From: Yoonia sp. G8-12
GTDB lineage: Bacteria; Pseudomonadota; Alphaproteobacteria; Rhodobacterales; Rhodobacteraceae
NCBI RefSeq assembly: GCF_038443675.1
Contig: NZ_CP151762.1
Location: forward strand, 2,046,001-2,110,000
Length of the DNA stretch: 64,000 nucleotides
Direction of reading: 5' to 3'
Below, one piece after another: positions 1-7,146 of the stretch. The notes beneath the pieces were generated by a model. The model worked only from the letters and a program-made list of their open reading frames with translations, searched no databases and was not told where the DNA came from. The translations under genes were made by a program, and so were the position numbers. Numbering within the stretch: the first letter of the stretch is position 1; every line of letters begins with the position of its first letter.

Positions 1-30
1 GATGAACTGGCTTGGAAGGTCGGCAAATGA
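1..30 (+). CDS. C-terminal end of a molybdopterin oxidoreductase, probably SoeA (partial)
   Basis: Only the last nine codons (DELAWKVGK) and a TGA stop are inside the window, so the sequence itself does not identify the protein. The call comes from context: the frame runs directly into a DmsB-like iron-sulfur subunit and a DmsC-like anchor, which normally follow the catalytic molybdopterin subunit. The stop overlaps the next start as ATGA, showing translational coupling. Confidence 0.5.
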   Translation, partial: DELAWKVGK

Positions 31-206
31 CTAACCGACAGGTACTCTTGATCATCGCCGCCTTCATCGCCGTGACTTTGGGCAGTTTCATCTGGTATAT
101 CGCCACATGGGACAGCCGCAAAGGCACCGACCAGACAACCCTTATCATCTTGCCTGAAATACTTCCGTCGGAGGCTCCGGCGCTTGCAACAGGGACAATG
201 CTATGA
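27..206 (+). CDS. 59-residue single-pass membrane protein between the A and B subunits
   Basis: I do not recognise this family. The start at 27 is preferred over the upstream in-frame start at 12 because it forms an ATGA overlap with the preceding stop. Residues about 6 to 27 form one hydrophobic segment (LLIIAAFIAVTLGSFIWYI) and the rest is a short polar tail. Its own stop overlaps the start of the FeS subunit as ATGA, so it is coupled on both sides inside the molybdoenzyme operon. It may be a small accessory or assembly subunit of the membrane complex; that role is inferred from position only. Confidence 0.6.
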   Translation: MTNRQVLLIIAAFIAVTLGSFIWYIATWDSRKGTDQTTLIILPEILPSEAPALATGTML

Positions 207-964
207 CCCAACTCCCGCCGCCTTCCGCCAAAAAACTCGGCCTCGTGATCGACCTTGATACCTGTGTGGGCTGCCACGCTTGTGTCGTCTCATGCAAAGG
301 CTGGAACACCGAAAACTACGGCGCGCCACTGTCGGATCAAAACGCCTATGGCGCGGATCCATCCGGCACCTTCCTGAACCGTGTCCATTCCTACGAGGTA
401 CAACCGGCGCAGGGCGAGGCCCAACTGATCCACTTCCCCAAATCCTGTCTGCACTGCGAAGACGCCCCTTGCGTCACGGTCTGCCCGACAGGGGCCAGTT
501 ATAAACGCGTCGAAGACGGCATTGTGCTGGTCAACGAAAGCGACTGCATCGGCTGCGGCCTTTGCGCATGGGCCTGCCCCTACGGCGCACGCGAGCTGGA
601 CGCAAAGGAAGGTGTCATGAAAAAATGCACCCTCTGCGTGGACCGCATCTACAACGAAAACCTGCCCGAAGAAGACCGTCAGCCCGCCTGTGTGCGGACC
701 TGCCCTGCAGGCGCCCGGCACTTTGGCGATCTTGGCGACGAAGACAGCGATGTCTCCAAACTGGTGGCCGAGCGTGGCGGGTTTGATCTGATGCCGGAAC
801 AAGGCACCAAGCCGGTCAACAAATACCTGCCACCACGACCCAAAGACGTCATGCCAGAATTCGATGTGCTGGCCCCTTACCTCGAACCCATCGCCAGCGA
901 CGGCAAAGGCTTCGTCGGCTGGCTCGACAAAGCCCTCTCATCCCTGCCCGGAGGAGCGAAATAA
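203..964 (+). CDS. soeB: 4Fe-4S electron-transfer subunit, SoeB/DmsB type
   Basis: The protein of 253 residues carries four ferredoxin-like cysteine groups: CVGCHACVVSC near residue 21, CLHCEDAPCVTVCP near 83, CIGCGLCAWACP near 115, and a split CTLC ... CVRTCP pair near 142 to 166. This is the four-cluster pattern of DmsB/NrfC/SoeB subunits that pass electrons between a molybdopterin subunit and a membrane quinone-reactive anchor. No twin-arginine signal is seen, as expected for a subunit that follows its catalytic partner or stays in the cytoplasm. In Rhodobacterales this gene order most often encodes cytoplasmic sulfite dehydrogenase SoeABC, which oxidises sulfite to sulfate; a DMSO or other reductase cannot be excluded without the A subunit. 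Its stop shares one base with the soeC start. Confidence 0.75.
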   Translation: MTQLPPPSAKKLGLVIDLDTCVGCHACVVSCKGWNTENYGAPLSDQNAYGADPSGTFLNRVHSYEVQPAQGEAQLIHFPKSCLHCEDAPCVTVCPTGASYKRVEDGIVLVNESDCIGCGLCAWACPYGARELDAKEGVMKKCTLCVDRIYNENLPEEDRQPACVRTCPAGARHFGDLGDEDSDVSKLVAERGGFDLMPEQGTKPVNKYLPPRPKDVMPEFDVLAPYLEPIASDGKGFVGWLDKALSSLPGGAK

Positions 965-1839
965 TGCATCCCGCAGCATCCGTTATTATTTTCAATACGT
1001 TCTCAGGTCTGGGCTTTGGCCTGCTGTTCTGGCTGGGCCTCGGGGCCTTGGTACCAACCGGCATGAGCGCTTTCATCTGGTTCACTATCGCCTACCTCTT
1101 TGCCGTGGGCGGGCTTATCGCTTCGACCTTCCACCTTGGACACCCCGAGCGCGCGATCAAGGCTTTCAGCCAATGGAAAACAAGCTGGCTGAGCCGCGAG
1201 GGGATTTGCGCTGTTTTCGCACTGGTCGTCATGGCGATTTACGGGGCCGGTCTGGTCTTTGCCGAAACACGCCTCGCGTTTGTCGGCATCATCGGCGGCA
1301 TTGCGTCACTCGGCGTCGTATTCACCACGTCCATGATCTACGCGCAGATGAAAACCGTGCCACGCTGGCGGCATTGGACGACACCAGCGATGTATCTGCT
1401 CTTGTCCATCGGCGGCGGTGCGCTGCTGTCTGCACAAATCGAGATCGCAGCGATGCTCTTTGTCGTTGGCGGCATTCTGCAAATCTTCGCGTGGACGTCG
1501 GGCGATACGCGGTTCAAAGCCTCTGGCACAACGATAGAAACAGCCACTGGCCTTGGTCACATCGGCAAAGTCCGCGCGTTTGAGCCACCACACACCGGCA
1601 CCAATTACCTGATGCGCGAATTTATTCATCAGGTCGGTCGCAAACACGCTGATAAATTACGGGTCATCACCATTATGCTCGCCTTCGTGTTGCCCGCGAT
1701 CTTGCTGTTTTTGCCCTTCAATCACCATATCATGGCGATACCCGCTGTTCTCAGCCACATCGCCGGTGTGCTCACACTCCGCTGGCTGTTCTTCGCCCAG
1801 GCCGAACACGTCGTTGGCCTCTACTACGGCAAACGCTGA
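964..1839 (+). CDS. soeC: Membrane anchor subunit, SoeC/DmsC family
   Basis: A protein of 291 residues with about eight hydrophobic helices spread over its whole length, typical of the DmsC anchor family, which binds the FeS subunit to the inner membrane and exchanges electrons with quinone. The conserved-looking stretch STFHLGHPERAIKAFSQWKT near residue 50 fits DmsC anchors, where a histidine-rich loop lies near the quinone site. The start overlaps the soeB stop by one base, so the two are coupled. The gene is the last of the operon and is followed by two tandem GC hairpins and a convergent ABC ATPase gene. Confidence 0.75.
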   Translation: MHPAASVIIFNTFSGLGFGLLFWLGLGALVPTGMSAFIWFTIAYLFAVGGLIASTFHLGHPERAIKAFSQWKTSWLSREGICAVFALVVMAIYGAGLVFAETRLAFVGIIGGIASLGVVFTTSMIYAQMKTVPRWRHWTTPAMYLLLSIGGGALLSAQIEIAAMLFVVGGILQIFAWTSGDTRFKASGTTIETATGLGHIGKVRAFEPPHTGTNYLMREFIHQVGRKHADKLRVITIMLAFVLPAILLFLPFNHHIMAIPAVLSHIAGVLTLRWLFFAQAEHVVGLYYGKR

Positions 1840-1881
1840 ACCAAAGCCCCGTTATTAGTGGCCCAAAAATATCCTGGGGGA

Positions 1882-1909
1882 GGCCCAAAGGGCCGGGGGC
1901 AAAGCCCCC
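1882..1909. repeat. Tandem GC hairpins between convergent genes
   Basis: Two perfect hairpins lie back to back: GGCCC-AAA-GGGCC (1882-1894) and GGGGGC-AAA-GCCCCC (1895-1909). They sit between the ends of soeC and the convergent ABC ATPase gene and lack a T run. They could act as a two-way transcription end or mRNA 3' stabiliser. Similar GC-rich double hairpins are common between genes in Rhodobacterales. Confidence 0.6.
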
Positions 1910-1916
1910 TCCGCCC

Positions 1917-2978
1917 TTAACTCCGGATACGCAGTTCTGTTTCCGCGTCAAAAAGAAAAATGCGACGCGGATCAATGCTGATCCCGACGGTGGCACCCTC
2001 CGGGGTCCGCTCATCACCGCGTTCTTCCACGACTATGCGCTCGCCCGTCGCAGATGTCAGATAGGCAAACGACACGCCGCCAAGGCTCTCGGTCAGCTCA
2101 ACCGTGTGCGTATCGCCATTAGGATCAATCACGATATGCTCGGGACGTACCCCAACGCTGATCGCTTTGCCTTCATAGGCTGTGCTCACCAAACTGTCAT
2201 AGCGGGCGGCCAAGCCCGGAGCGTCAACACTGCCGTCCTTGACCGTACCACTCACAAAATTCATCGCGGGTGACCCGATAAAGCCCGCCACAAATTTGTT
2301 GTCCGGATCGCGGTACAGATCCATCGGCGCGCCAACCTGCTCGATCACGCCAAGCCGCAGCACCACGATCTTGTCGGCCAGCGTCATCGCCTCGACCTGA
2401 TCGTGGGTGACGTAGATCATCGTCGCGCCAATTTCTTTATGCAGGCGCGCGATCTCGACCCGCATTTCAACGCGCAGCTCTGCATCAAGGTTAGACAGTG
2501 GCTCATCGAACAGAAACACCTCAGGGCCCCGCACAATGGCCCGTCCAATCGACACGCGTTGGCGCTGACCACCTGACAAGGCCGCAGGCTTGCGATCCAG
2601 ATAGGGTTCGAGTTTCAAAATACGGGTCGCCTCGGCCACCTTTTCTTCAATCTCGGCCTTGGGGTGGCCGTTCATTTTCAGGCCGAACCCCATGTTATCC
2701 TTGACCGTCATATGCGGATAAAGTGCGTAGGTCTGGAACACCATCGCGACCCCCCGCTCGGAGGGGTCCATCCGCGTGACATCGCGGTCGCCGATGTGCA
2801 TCACCCCTTCGGTCGTTTCCTCAAGACCCGCGACCATACGCAAAAGCGTGGACTTACCGCAGCCAGAAGGCCCCACGAACACGCAAAATTCACCATCGGC
2901 GATCTCAAGATCAATGCCGTGAATGACCTGCACCTCGCCATAGCGCTTGATGACATTGTTGAGCGTTACACCTGACAT
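1917..2978 (-). CDS. Sugar ABC transporter ATP-binding protein (MalK/UgpC type)
   Basis: The 353-residue protein has all ABC ATPase motifs in order: Walker A GPSGCGKST near residue 37, Q-loop FQTYALYPHM, signature LSGGQRQRV near 134, Walker B VFLFDEPLSNLD, and the switch histidine in YVTHD. The C-terminal third is the TOBE-type regulatory domain of the CUT1 carbohydrate ATPases. It starts three bases after the IclR gene on the same strand, so the two are probably one transcript. The divergent operon holds a binding protein and two permeases but no ATPase, so this is the likely energy subunit of that galactoside importer. Confidence 0.9.
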   Translation of the reverse strand: MSGVTLNNVIKRYGEVQVIHGIDLEIADGEFCVFVGPSGCGKSTLLRMVAGLEETTEGVMHIGDRDVTRMDPSERGVAMVFQTYALYPHMTVKDNMGFGLKMNGHPKAEIEEKVAEATRILKLEPYLDRKPAALSGGQRQRVSIGRAIVRGPEVFLFDEPLSNLDAELRVEMRVEIARLHKEIGATMIYVTHDQVEAMTLADKIVVLRLGVIEQVGAPMDLYRDPDNKFVAGFIGSPAMNFVSGTVKDGSVDAPGLAARYDSLVSTAYEGKAISVGVRPEHIVIDPNGDTHTVELTESLGGVSFAYLTSATGERIVVEERGDERTPEGATVGISIDPRRIFLFDAETELRIRS

Positions 2979-2981
2979 GGC

Positions 2982-3785
2982 TTACATCCCTGTTGTTTCT
3001 TTTGTCTGGTAGTCCGGAAAGCTCCAGTTCTGGGCGTCCCTTGTGATCTTACATGCGGTTTCACGCAGGATCGGCACATAGGCCTCTAGCCCCGCAAGAT
3101 TTGTCCGGCTTGTGGTGCTGGTGACCGAAAGCGCGCCCAAGACGCGACCTGCGGAGGTCAGAATAGGCATGGCCACGCAAATGATGCCCGGTTCGTGCTC
3201 TTCACGATCAAAGCCGTATCCATTCTGGCGAATATCACTCAGTTCGGCGCGCAAATCCTCGGCAGTCTTGAGCGTGTGTTCGGTAAAGATATGAAAGGAC
3301 TGCTGTTCGATCACCGCCTCGACGGCATCCTCATCCAAGAACGCCAACATCACCTTGCCGACACCCGTGCAATAGGCAGGCCCGACCTTGCCTGCCTGAC
3401 TATACATCTGCACCGGATTATTGGCGTTGCGTTTATCAATATAAAGCACCTGCGCATGATCAAGCTGCGCGAGGTGAACGGTTTCACCCACCGCCTTGCT
3501 CAAGCCGTCCAGATGCGGGCGGGCGACAGGCGCCAGCGTTGATTGATCCCAGGCCGCATGGGCCAGACGCACCAATCGAAGACCTGGGCTATAGGTCTGC
3601 CGCTCTGGATCATAGGCCAACATCTGTTGGTTGGTGAGCGTCTGCACAAACCGGTAGAGCGTGGGCTTGGGAAAATCCGACCCGGCTAAAATCTCGCCAA
3701 AGCGCACAGGCCGCCCGAAGGCTGCCACCTGGTCCAGCACCTCAAGCGCCTTGCCAACCGTGCCGTCACCGCTCACGCGTCCCAT
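2982..3785 (-). CDS. IclR family transcriptional regulator
   Basis: A 267-residue protein with an N-terminal winged helix-turn-helix (about residues 5-60, including FPKPTLYRFVQTL) and a C-terminal IclR effector domain (about 80-250) with the typical stretch GVGKVMLAFL. IclR proteins usually repress or activate a neighbouring catabolic operon in response to a small sugar-acid or aromatic ligand. It is divergent from the sugar transport and catabolism operon and co-directional with the ATPase gene, so it is the obvious regulator of the locus. A perfect inverted repeat at 3898-3914 is its candidate site. The ligand is unknown; a galactonate pathway intermediate would be logical. Confidence 0.9.
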   Translation of the reverse strand: MGRVSGDGTVGKALEVLDQVAAFGRPVRFGEILAGSDFPKPTLYRFVQTLTNQQMLAYDPERQTYSPGLRLVRLAHAAWDQSTLAPVARPHLDGLSKAVGETVHLAQLDHAQVLYIDKRNANNPVQMYSQAGKVGPAYCTGVGKVMLAFLDEDAVEAVIEQQSFHIFTEHTLKTAEDLRAELSDIRQNGYGFDREEHEPGIICVAMPILTSAGRVLGALSVTSTTSRTNLAGLEAYVPILRETACKITRDAQNWSFPDYQTKETTGM

Positions 3786-3849
3786 CTGTCCTCCCTCGCC
3801 TCAATCACGCTTTTGACACCGGTCTCCTCCCCGATGCAGCTTTGAGATG

Positions 3850-3879
3850 TTGACAACGCTAGCCTGTTCGCGGTTTAGT
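3850..3879 (+). promoter_or_regulatory. Candidate promoter of the galactoside operon
   Basis: TTGACA (3850-3855) and TTTAGT (3874-3879) are separated by 18 bases, a fair sigma-70 match, upstream of the binding-protein gene at 3949. A 9-base near-palindrome GTTGACAAC overlaps the -35 element. The assignment is by eye only. Confidence 0.4.
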
Positions 3880-3897
3880 ATCAACATCCAAAACTAA

Positions 3898-3914
3898 GTT
3901 TCAAATAATGAAAC
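3898..3914. promoter_or_regulatory. Candidate IclR-family operator
   Basis: A perfect inverted repeat GTTTCA-AATAA-TGAAAC lies about 20 bases downstream of the candidate -10 element and 34 bases before the binding-protein start. Its size and half-site form resemble known IclR-family operators such as KdgR boxes. A position just after the transcription start would suit repression. Confidence 0.5.
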
Positions 3915-3948
3915 CAGTTTACACACGGAAGCATACTGGGAGGAAACC

Positions 3949-5211
3949 ATGCATTCCATTTTGAAGACGTCGCTCGCGGCGTTGGTCGCTGCTGGCATTA
4001 CCGCGTCGTCTGCTGCTGCAGACGCTCACGGCCTGTCTGGCGAATTGAACATCATCTCTGATATGTCCAACCCTGCACCGCGCGCAGTGATGGAAGGCCT
4101 GGCCGCTGATTTTGATGCGCTGCACCCGAACCTTGAGGTCAACCTGACCATCGTTGATCGCGAAGCATGGAAGACACAGATCCGCAACGCGCTGGGTGCC
4201 AACCCGCCGGATGTTGTGAACTGGTATGCCGCCAACCGGATGCGCCCCTACGTCGACGCGGGCCTTTTTGCCGATATCTCTGATCTCTGGGCAGAACCTG
4301 AATTCGAAGCGCTGGCGTCCACCAAAGGTGCGATGACACTCGACGGCGCCCAATGGGGCGTGCCTTACACATACTATCAGTGGGGCGTTTATTACCGCAA
4401 AGACATCTTTGACCAGTATGGCCTAAGCGAGCCGACCAACTGGGAAGAAGAAATGGCAAACTGCCAGACGCTGCTCGACAATGGCGTGAAATGCTACACC
4501 ATCGGGACCAAGTTCCTATGGACCGCTGGCGGCTGGTTTGACTATATCAACTCGCGCACAAACGGCTATGATTTCCACATGGCACTCGCGCGCGGTGAAG
4601 TGGAATGGACAGACGACCGCGTGCGCCAGACGTTCGCCAACTGGCGTCAGCTGATCGACATGGGCGCCTTCATCGACGATCACCAGACCTATAGCTGGCA
4701 AGAAGCGCTGCCCTTTATGGTCAATGGCGAAGCTGCCGCCTACCTGATGGGCAACTTTGCTGTTGCCGCGATGCGCGATGGCGGTCTGACCGATGACCAA
4801 CTGGATTTCTACCAGTTCCCGATGATCAACCCTGACGTTGATTACGCCGAGGACGCGCCAACCGATACGTTCCATATCCCGGCAGGTGCGCAAAACATGG
4901 ACGCGGCAAAAGAGTTCCTGCGCTACGTCACTTCTGCGGACGTGCAGACAGCGATCAATGGCGGCGACGCCTTGGGTCAGTTGCCTGTGAACGCGAACGC
5001 GTCCATCGACGCGGACAAGTTCCTCGAGCAAGGCTTCGACATGCTCTCGAACAACGCAGGTGGCGGCATCATGCAGTTCTTCGACCGTGACTTTGATGCG
5101 GAAATGGCATCTGTCGGCATGGAAGGCCTGCAGGAGTTCATGGTGTTCCCGGATAACCTCGATGACATTCTGATGCGCCTCGAAGAGACACGTCAGCGGA
5201 TCTATAACTAA
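3949..5211 (+). CDS. Sugar ABC transporter substrate-binding protein
   Basis: A 420-residue periplasmic binding protein of the CUT1 (SBP_bac_1) type. Residues 1 to about 25 form a signal peptide (MHSILKTSLAALVAAG ... SSAAADA). The mature part opens with a typical first strand and contains an aromatic-rich central region (GVPYTYYQWGVYYRKDIF) as expected for oligosaccharide binders. The start is supported by GGGAGG about 9 bases upstream. It is the first gene of the rightward operon and is followed by a 127-base spacer with two hairpins, then the permeases. Given the alpha- and beta-galactosidases downstream, galactosides are the likely substrates; this is inferred from context. Confidence 0.9.
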   Translation: MHSILKTSLAALVAAGITASSAAADAHGLSGELNIISDMSNPAPRAVMEGLAADFDALHPNLEVNLTIVDREAWKTQIRNALGANPPDVVNWYAANRMRPYVDAGLFADISDLWAEPEFEALASTKGAMTLDGAQWGVPYTYYQWGVYYRKDIFDQYGLSEPTNWEEEMANCQTLLDNGVKCYTIGTKFLWTAGGWFDYINSRTNGYDFHMALARGEVEWTDDRVRQTFANWRQLIDMGAFIDDHQTYSWQEALPFMVNGEAAAYLMGNFAVAAMRDGGLTDDQLDFYQFPMINPDVDYAEDAPTDTFHIPAGAQNMDAAKEFLRYVTSADVQTAINGGDALGQLPVNANASIDADKFLEQGFDMLSNNAGGGIMQFFDRDFDAEMASVGMEGLQEFMVFPDNLDDILMRLEETRQRIYN

Positions 5212-5214
5212 ACG

Positions 5215-5268
5215 GTAGCGTGGGTCTTACCCACCCTACGGCACCCACCCTTTCGTAGGGTGGGTGCA
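5215..5268. repeat. Double palindromic repeat between binding protein and permease genes
   Basis: Two hairpins follow the binding-protein stop: GTAGCGTGGGT-CTT-ACCCACCCTAC (5215-5239, one mismatch) and GCACCCACCCT-TTCGT-AGGGTGGGTGC (5242-5268, perfect). The GTAGGGTGGGT core matches the palindromes at 17851, 40106 and 54226. Its place resembles the REP elements between malE and malF, which stabilise the upstream message. Confidence 0.75.
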
Positions 5269-5338
5269 ACCCACCGCCCAACCCATCTGCAAGCCCACCC
5301 GCGGTTTTCACTTGTGTTGACCCAGCAGGAGAAACGCC

Positions 5339-6292
5339 ATGTCGGTGTCCCCGGCCGTTCCAAGCACTCACGCAAGCCGGCCGCAACGCGGCTGGTATAA
5401 ACGCAACGAGATTGCGATCACGCCGTGGCTGTTCCTGCTGCCCGCGATGATTTTTTTCGCGGTCTACGTGATCATTCCTATCGGCCAATCGTTCTGGATT
5501 TCGCTGCATGAATGGGACGGCTTGGGCGAAAAAACATGGGTCGGCACCGCCAACTATGAACGGCTGCTTGGTTGGGGTGACGCCAATGTTGACCGCAAGT
5601 TTTCAGTCTCGTTCTGGAACAATCTCAAATGGCTGGTCCTGTATCTGCTGGCGATCCCCGCTGGCCTGTTTATCGCGCTATTCCTGAACCAGACTGTCAC
5701 CGGCATCCGCTTTTACAAGTCGATGTTCTTTTTCCCGTTTGTGATCAGCCAGGTCGTCGTAGGTCTTGTTTTCAGCTGGTTCTACCTGCCCCGTGAAGGG
5801 CTGCTAAATGCGATCCTTGGCTTCTTTGGCGCGGGCCCCATCAACGTGCTGGGCGATCCGACGCTTGCGACCTACGGCATCATCGCCGCAGGTCTGTGGC
5901 CGCAAACAGCGTACTGCATGATCCTTTATCTCACCGGCCTGAATGCCGTTGATCCCGAACAGGTCGAGGCCGCGCGTCTTGATGGTGCGAAGGGGCATAA
6001 AATGCTGTGGTATGTGATCCTGCCCCAGCTCAAGCCCGCCACCTTCATTGCCTTTGTCGTGACGATCATCGGCGCGCTGCGCTCCTTCGACCTCATTAGC
6101 GTCATGACCAACGGCGGCCCCTTCGGGTCTACCCGCGTGCTGTCGTTTTATATGTTCGAGGAATCACTGTCCGAATTCGGTTTCCGCATGGGGTATGGCG
6201 CGGCCATTGCCGTGGTGTTGTTCTTCATCATGCTGGGGTTCATCACCTACTTCCTTTACGCGATGTACCAAGACGAAAAAGGGGCGCACTGA
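5339..6292 (+). CDS. Sugar ABC transporter permease (MalF type)
   Basis: A 317-residue inner-membrane permease with six predicted helices. The first helix follows a cytoplasmic tail of about 25 residues (TPWLFLLPAMIFFAVYVIIP). The EAA loop that contacts the ATPase is visible as EQVEAARLDGAKGHKMLWYV near residue 205. AGGAG lies about 7 bases before the ATG. The stop overlaps the next permease start (CACTGATG), showing coupling. It forms the transmembrane channel with the following gene. Confidence 0.9.
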   Translation: MSVSPAVPSTHASRPQRGWYKRNEIAITPWLFLLPAMIFFAVYVIIPIGQSFWISLHEWDGLGEKTWVGTANYERLLGWGDANVDRKFSVSFWNNLKWLVLYLLAIPAGLFIALFLNQTVTGIRFYKSMFFFPFVISQVVVGLVFSWFYLPREGLLNAILGFFGAGPINVLGDPTLATYGIIAAGLWPQTAYCMILYLTGLNAVDPEQVEAARLDGAKGHKMLWYVILPQLKPATFIAFVVTIIGALRSFDLISVMTNGGPFGSTRVLSFYMFEESLSEFGFRMGYGAAIAVVLFFIMLGFITYFLYAMYQDEKGAH

Positions 6293-7140
6293 TGTTTCCC
6301 ACCCCTCTCGCAAAAACCTCGCGCACATGGCAAATCTCATATCAGGTGCTTTTGCCGGTGATGTTGATCATCTGGCTGCTGCCTTTGATCGCCGTCGCCA
6401 ACTTTTCCATCAAGCCCGAATCCGATTTTGTAAACGGCAACTACTGGGGCATCCCCAGCAGCTTTGAGGCCTTTTCGAACTACGGGCGCGTTTTCTTTGA
6501 ATCGAACATGCCGCGCTATTTGTGGAATTCGCTCTTTATCACGATCCCCACCGTGATCGGGGCGGTCGCGCTGTCTGCGATGGCTGGTTTCGCGCTGGGC
6601 GTCTACAAATTCAAAGGTAATTTGCTGATCTTCTTTATCTTCATTGCCGGCAACTTCGTGCCCTTCCAGATCCTGATGGTGCCTGTCCGCGATCTTACGC
6701 TGAGCCTAAACCTTTACGACACCAAAACAGGTCTGGTGCTGTTTCATATCGCGTTCCAGACCGGATTTTGCACGCTTTTCATGCGCAACTTCATCCGCGC
6801 CCTGCCCTTCCCCTTGATCGAAGCGGCACGCGTCGAAGGCATCGCCGAATGGAAAATCTTCCTCTACGTTGTTCTGCCATTGATGAAGCCAGCGCTCGCG
6901 GCCCTTGCCGTGCTGATCTTTACTTTCATCTGGAACGATTATTTCTGGGCCGTCGTGCTGACCCAAGGACCGGATGCACAACCTGTCACCGCTGGCATCA
7001 CTGAATTCAACTCGCAGTTCCGCGCCGCTTATCACCTGATGAGCGCGGGCTCGATCGTAGCCGCCTTGCCGCCGGTTGCGATGTTCTTTTTGATGCAGAA
7101 ACACTTTATCGCGGGCCTCACTCTCGGAGCAGTAAAGTAA
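6292..7140 (+). CDS. Sugar ABC transporter permease (MalG type)
   Basis: A 282-residue permease with six helices and a clear EAA loop (PLIEAARVEGIAEWKIFLYV near residue 175). The C-terminus has the common MalG-family ending with a short cytoplasmic tail (HFIAGLTLGAVK). It overlaps the upstream permease gene by one base and is followed six bases later by the alpha-galactosidase gene, so transport and hydrolysis genes are one transcription unit. Together with the binding protein at 3949 and the ATPase at 1917 it completes a CUT1 importer. Confidence 0.9.
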   Translation: MFPTPLAKTSRTWQISYQVLLPVMLIIWLLPLIAVANFSIKPESDFVNGNYWGIPSSFEAFSNYGRVFFESNMPRYLWNSLFITIPTVIGAVALSAMAGFALGVYKFKGNLLIFFIFIAGNFVPFQILMVPVRDLTLSLNLYDTKTGLVLFHIAFQTGFCTLFMRNFIRALPFPLIEAARVEGIAEWKIFLYVVLPLMKPALAALAVLIFTFIWNDYFWAVVLTQGPDAQPVTAGITEFNSQFRAAYHLMSAGSIVAALPPVAMFFLMQKHFIAGLTLGAVK

Positions 7141-7146
7141 ACCACG

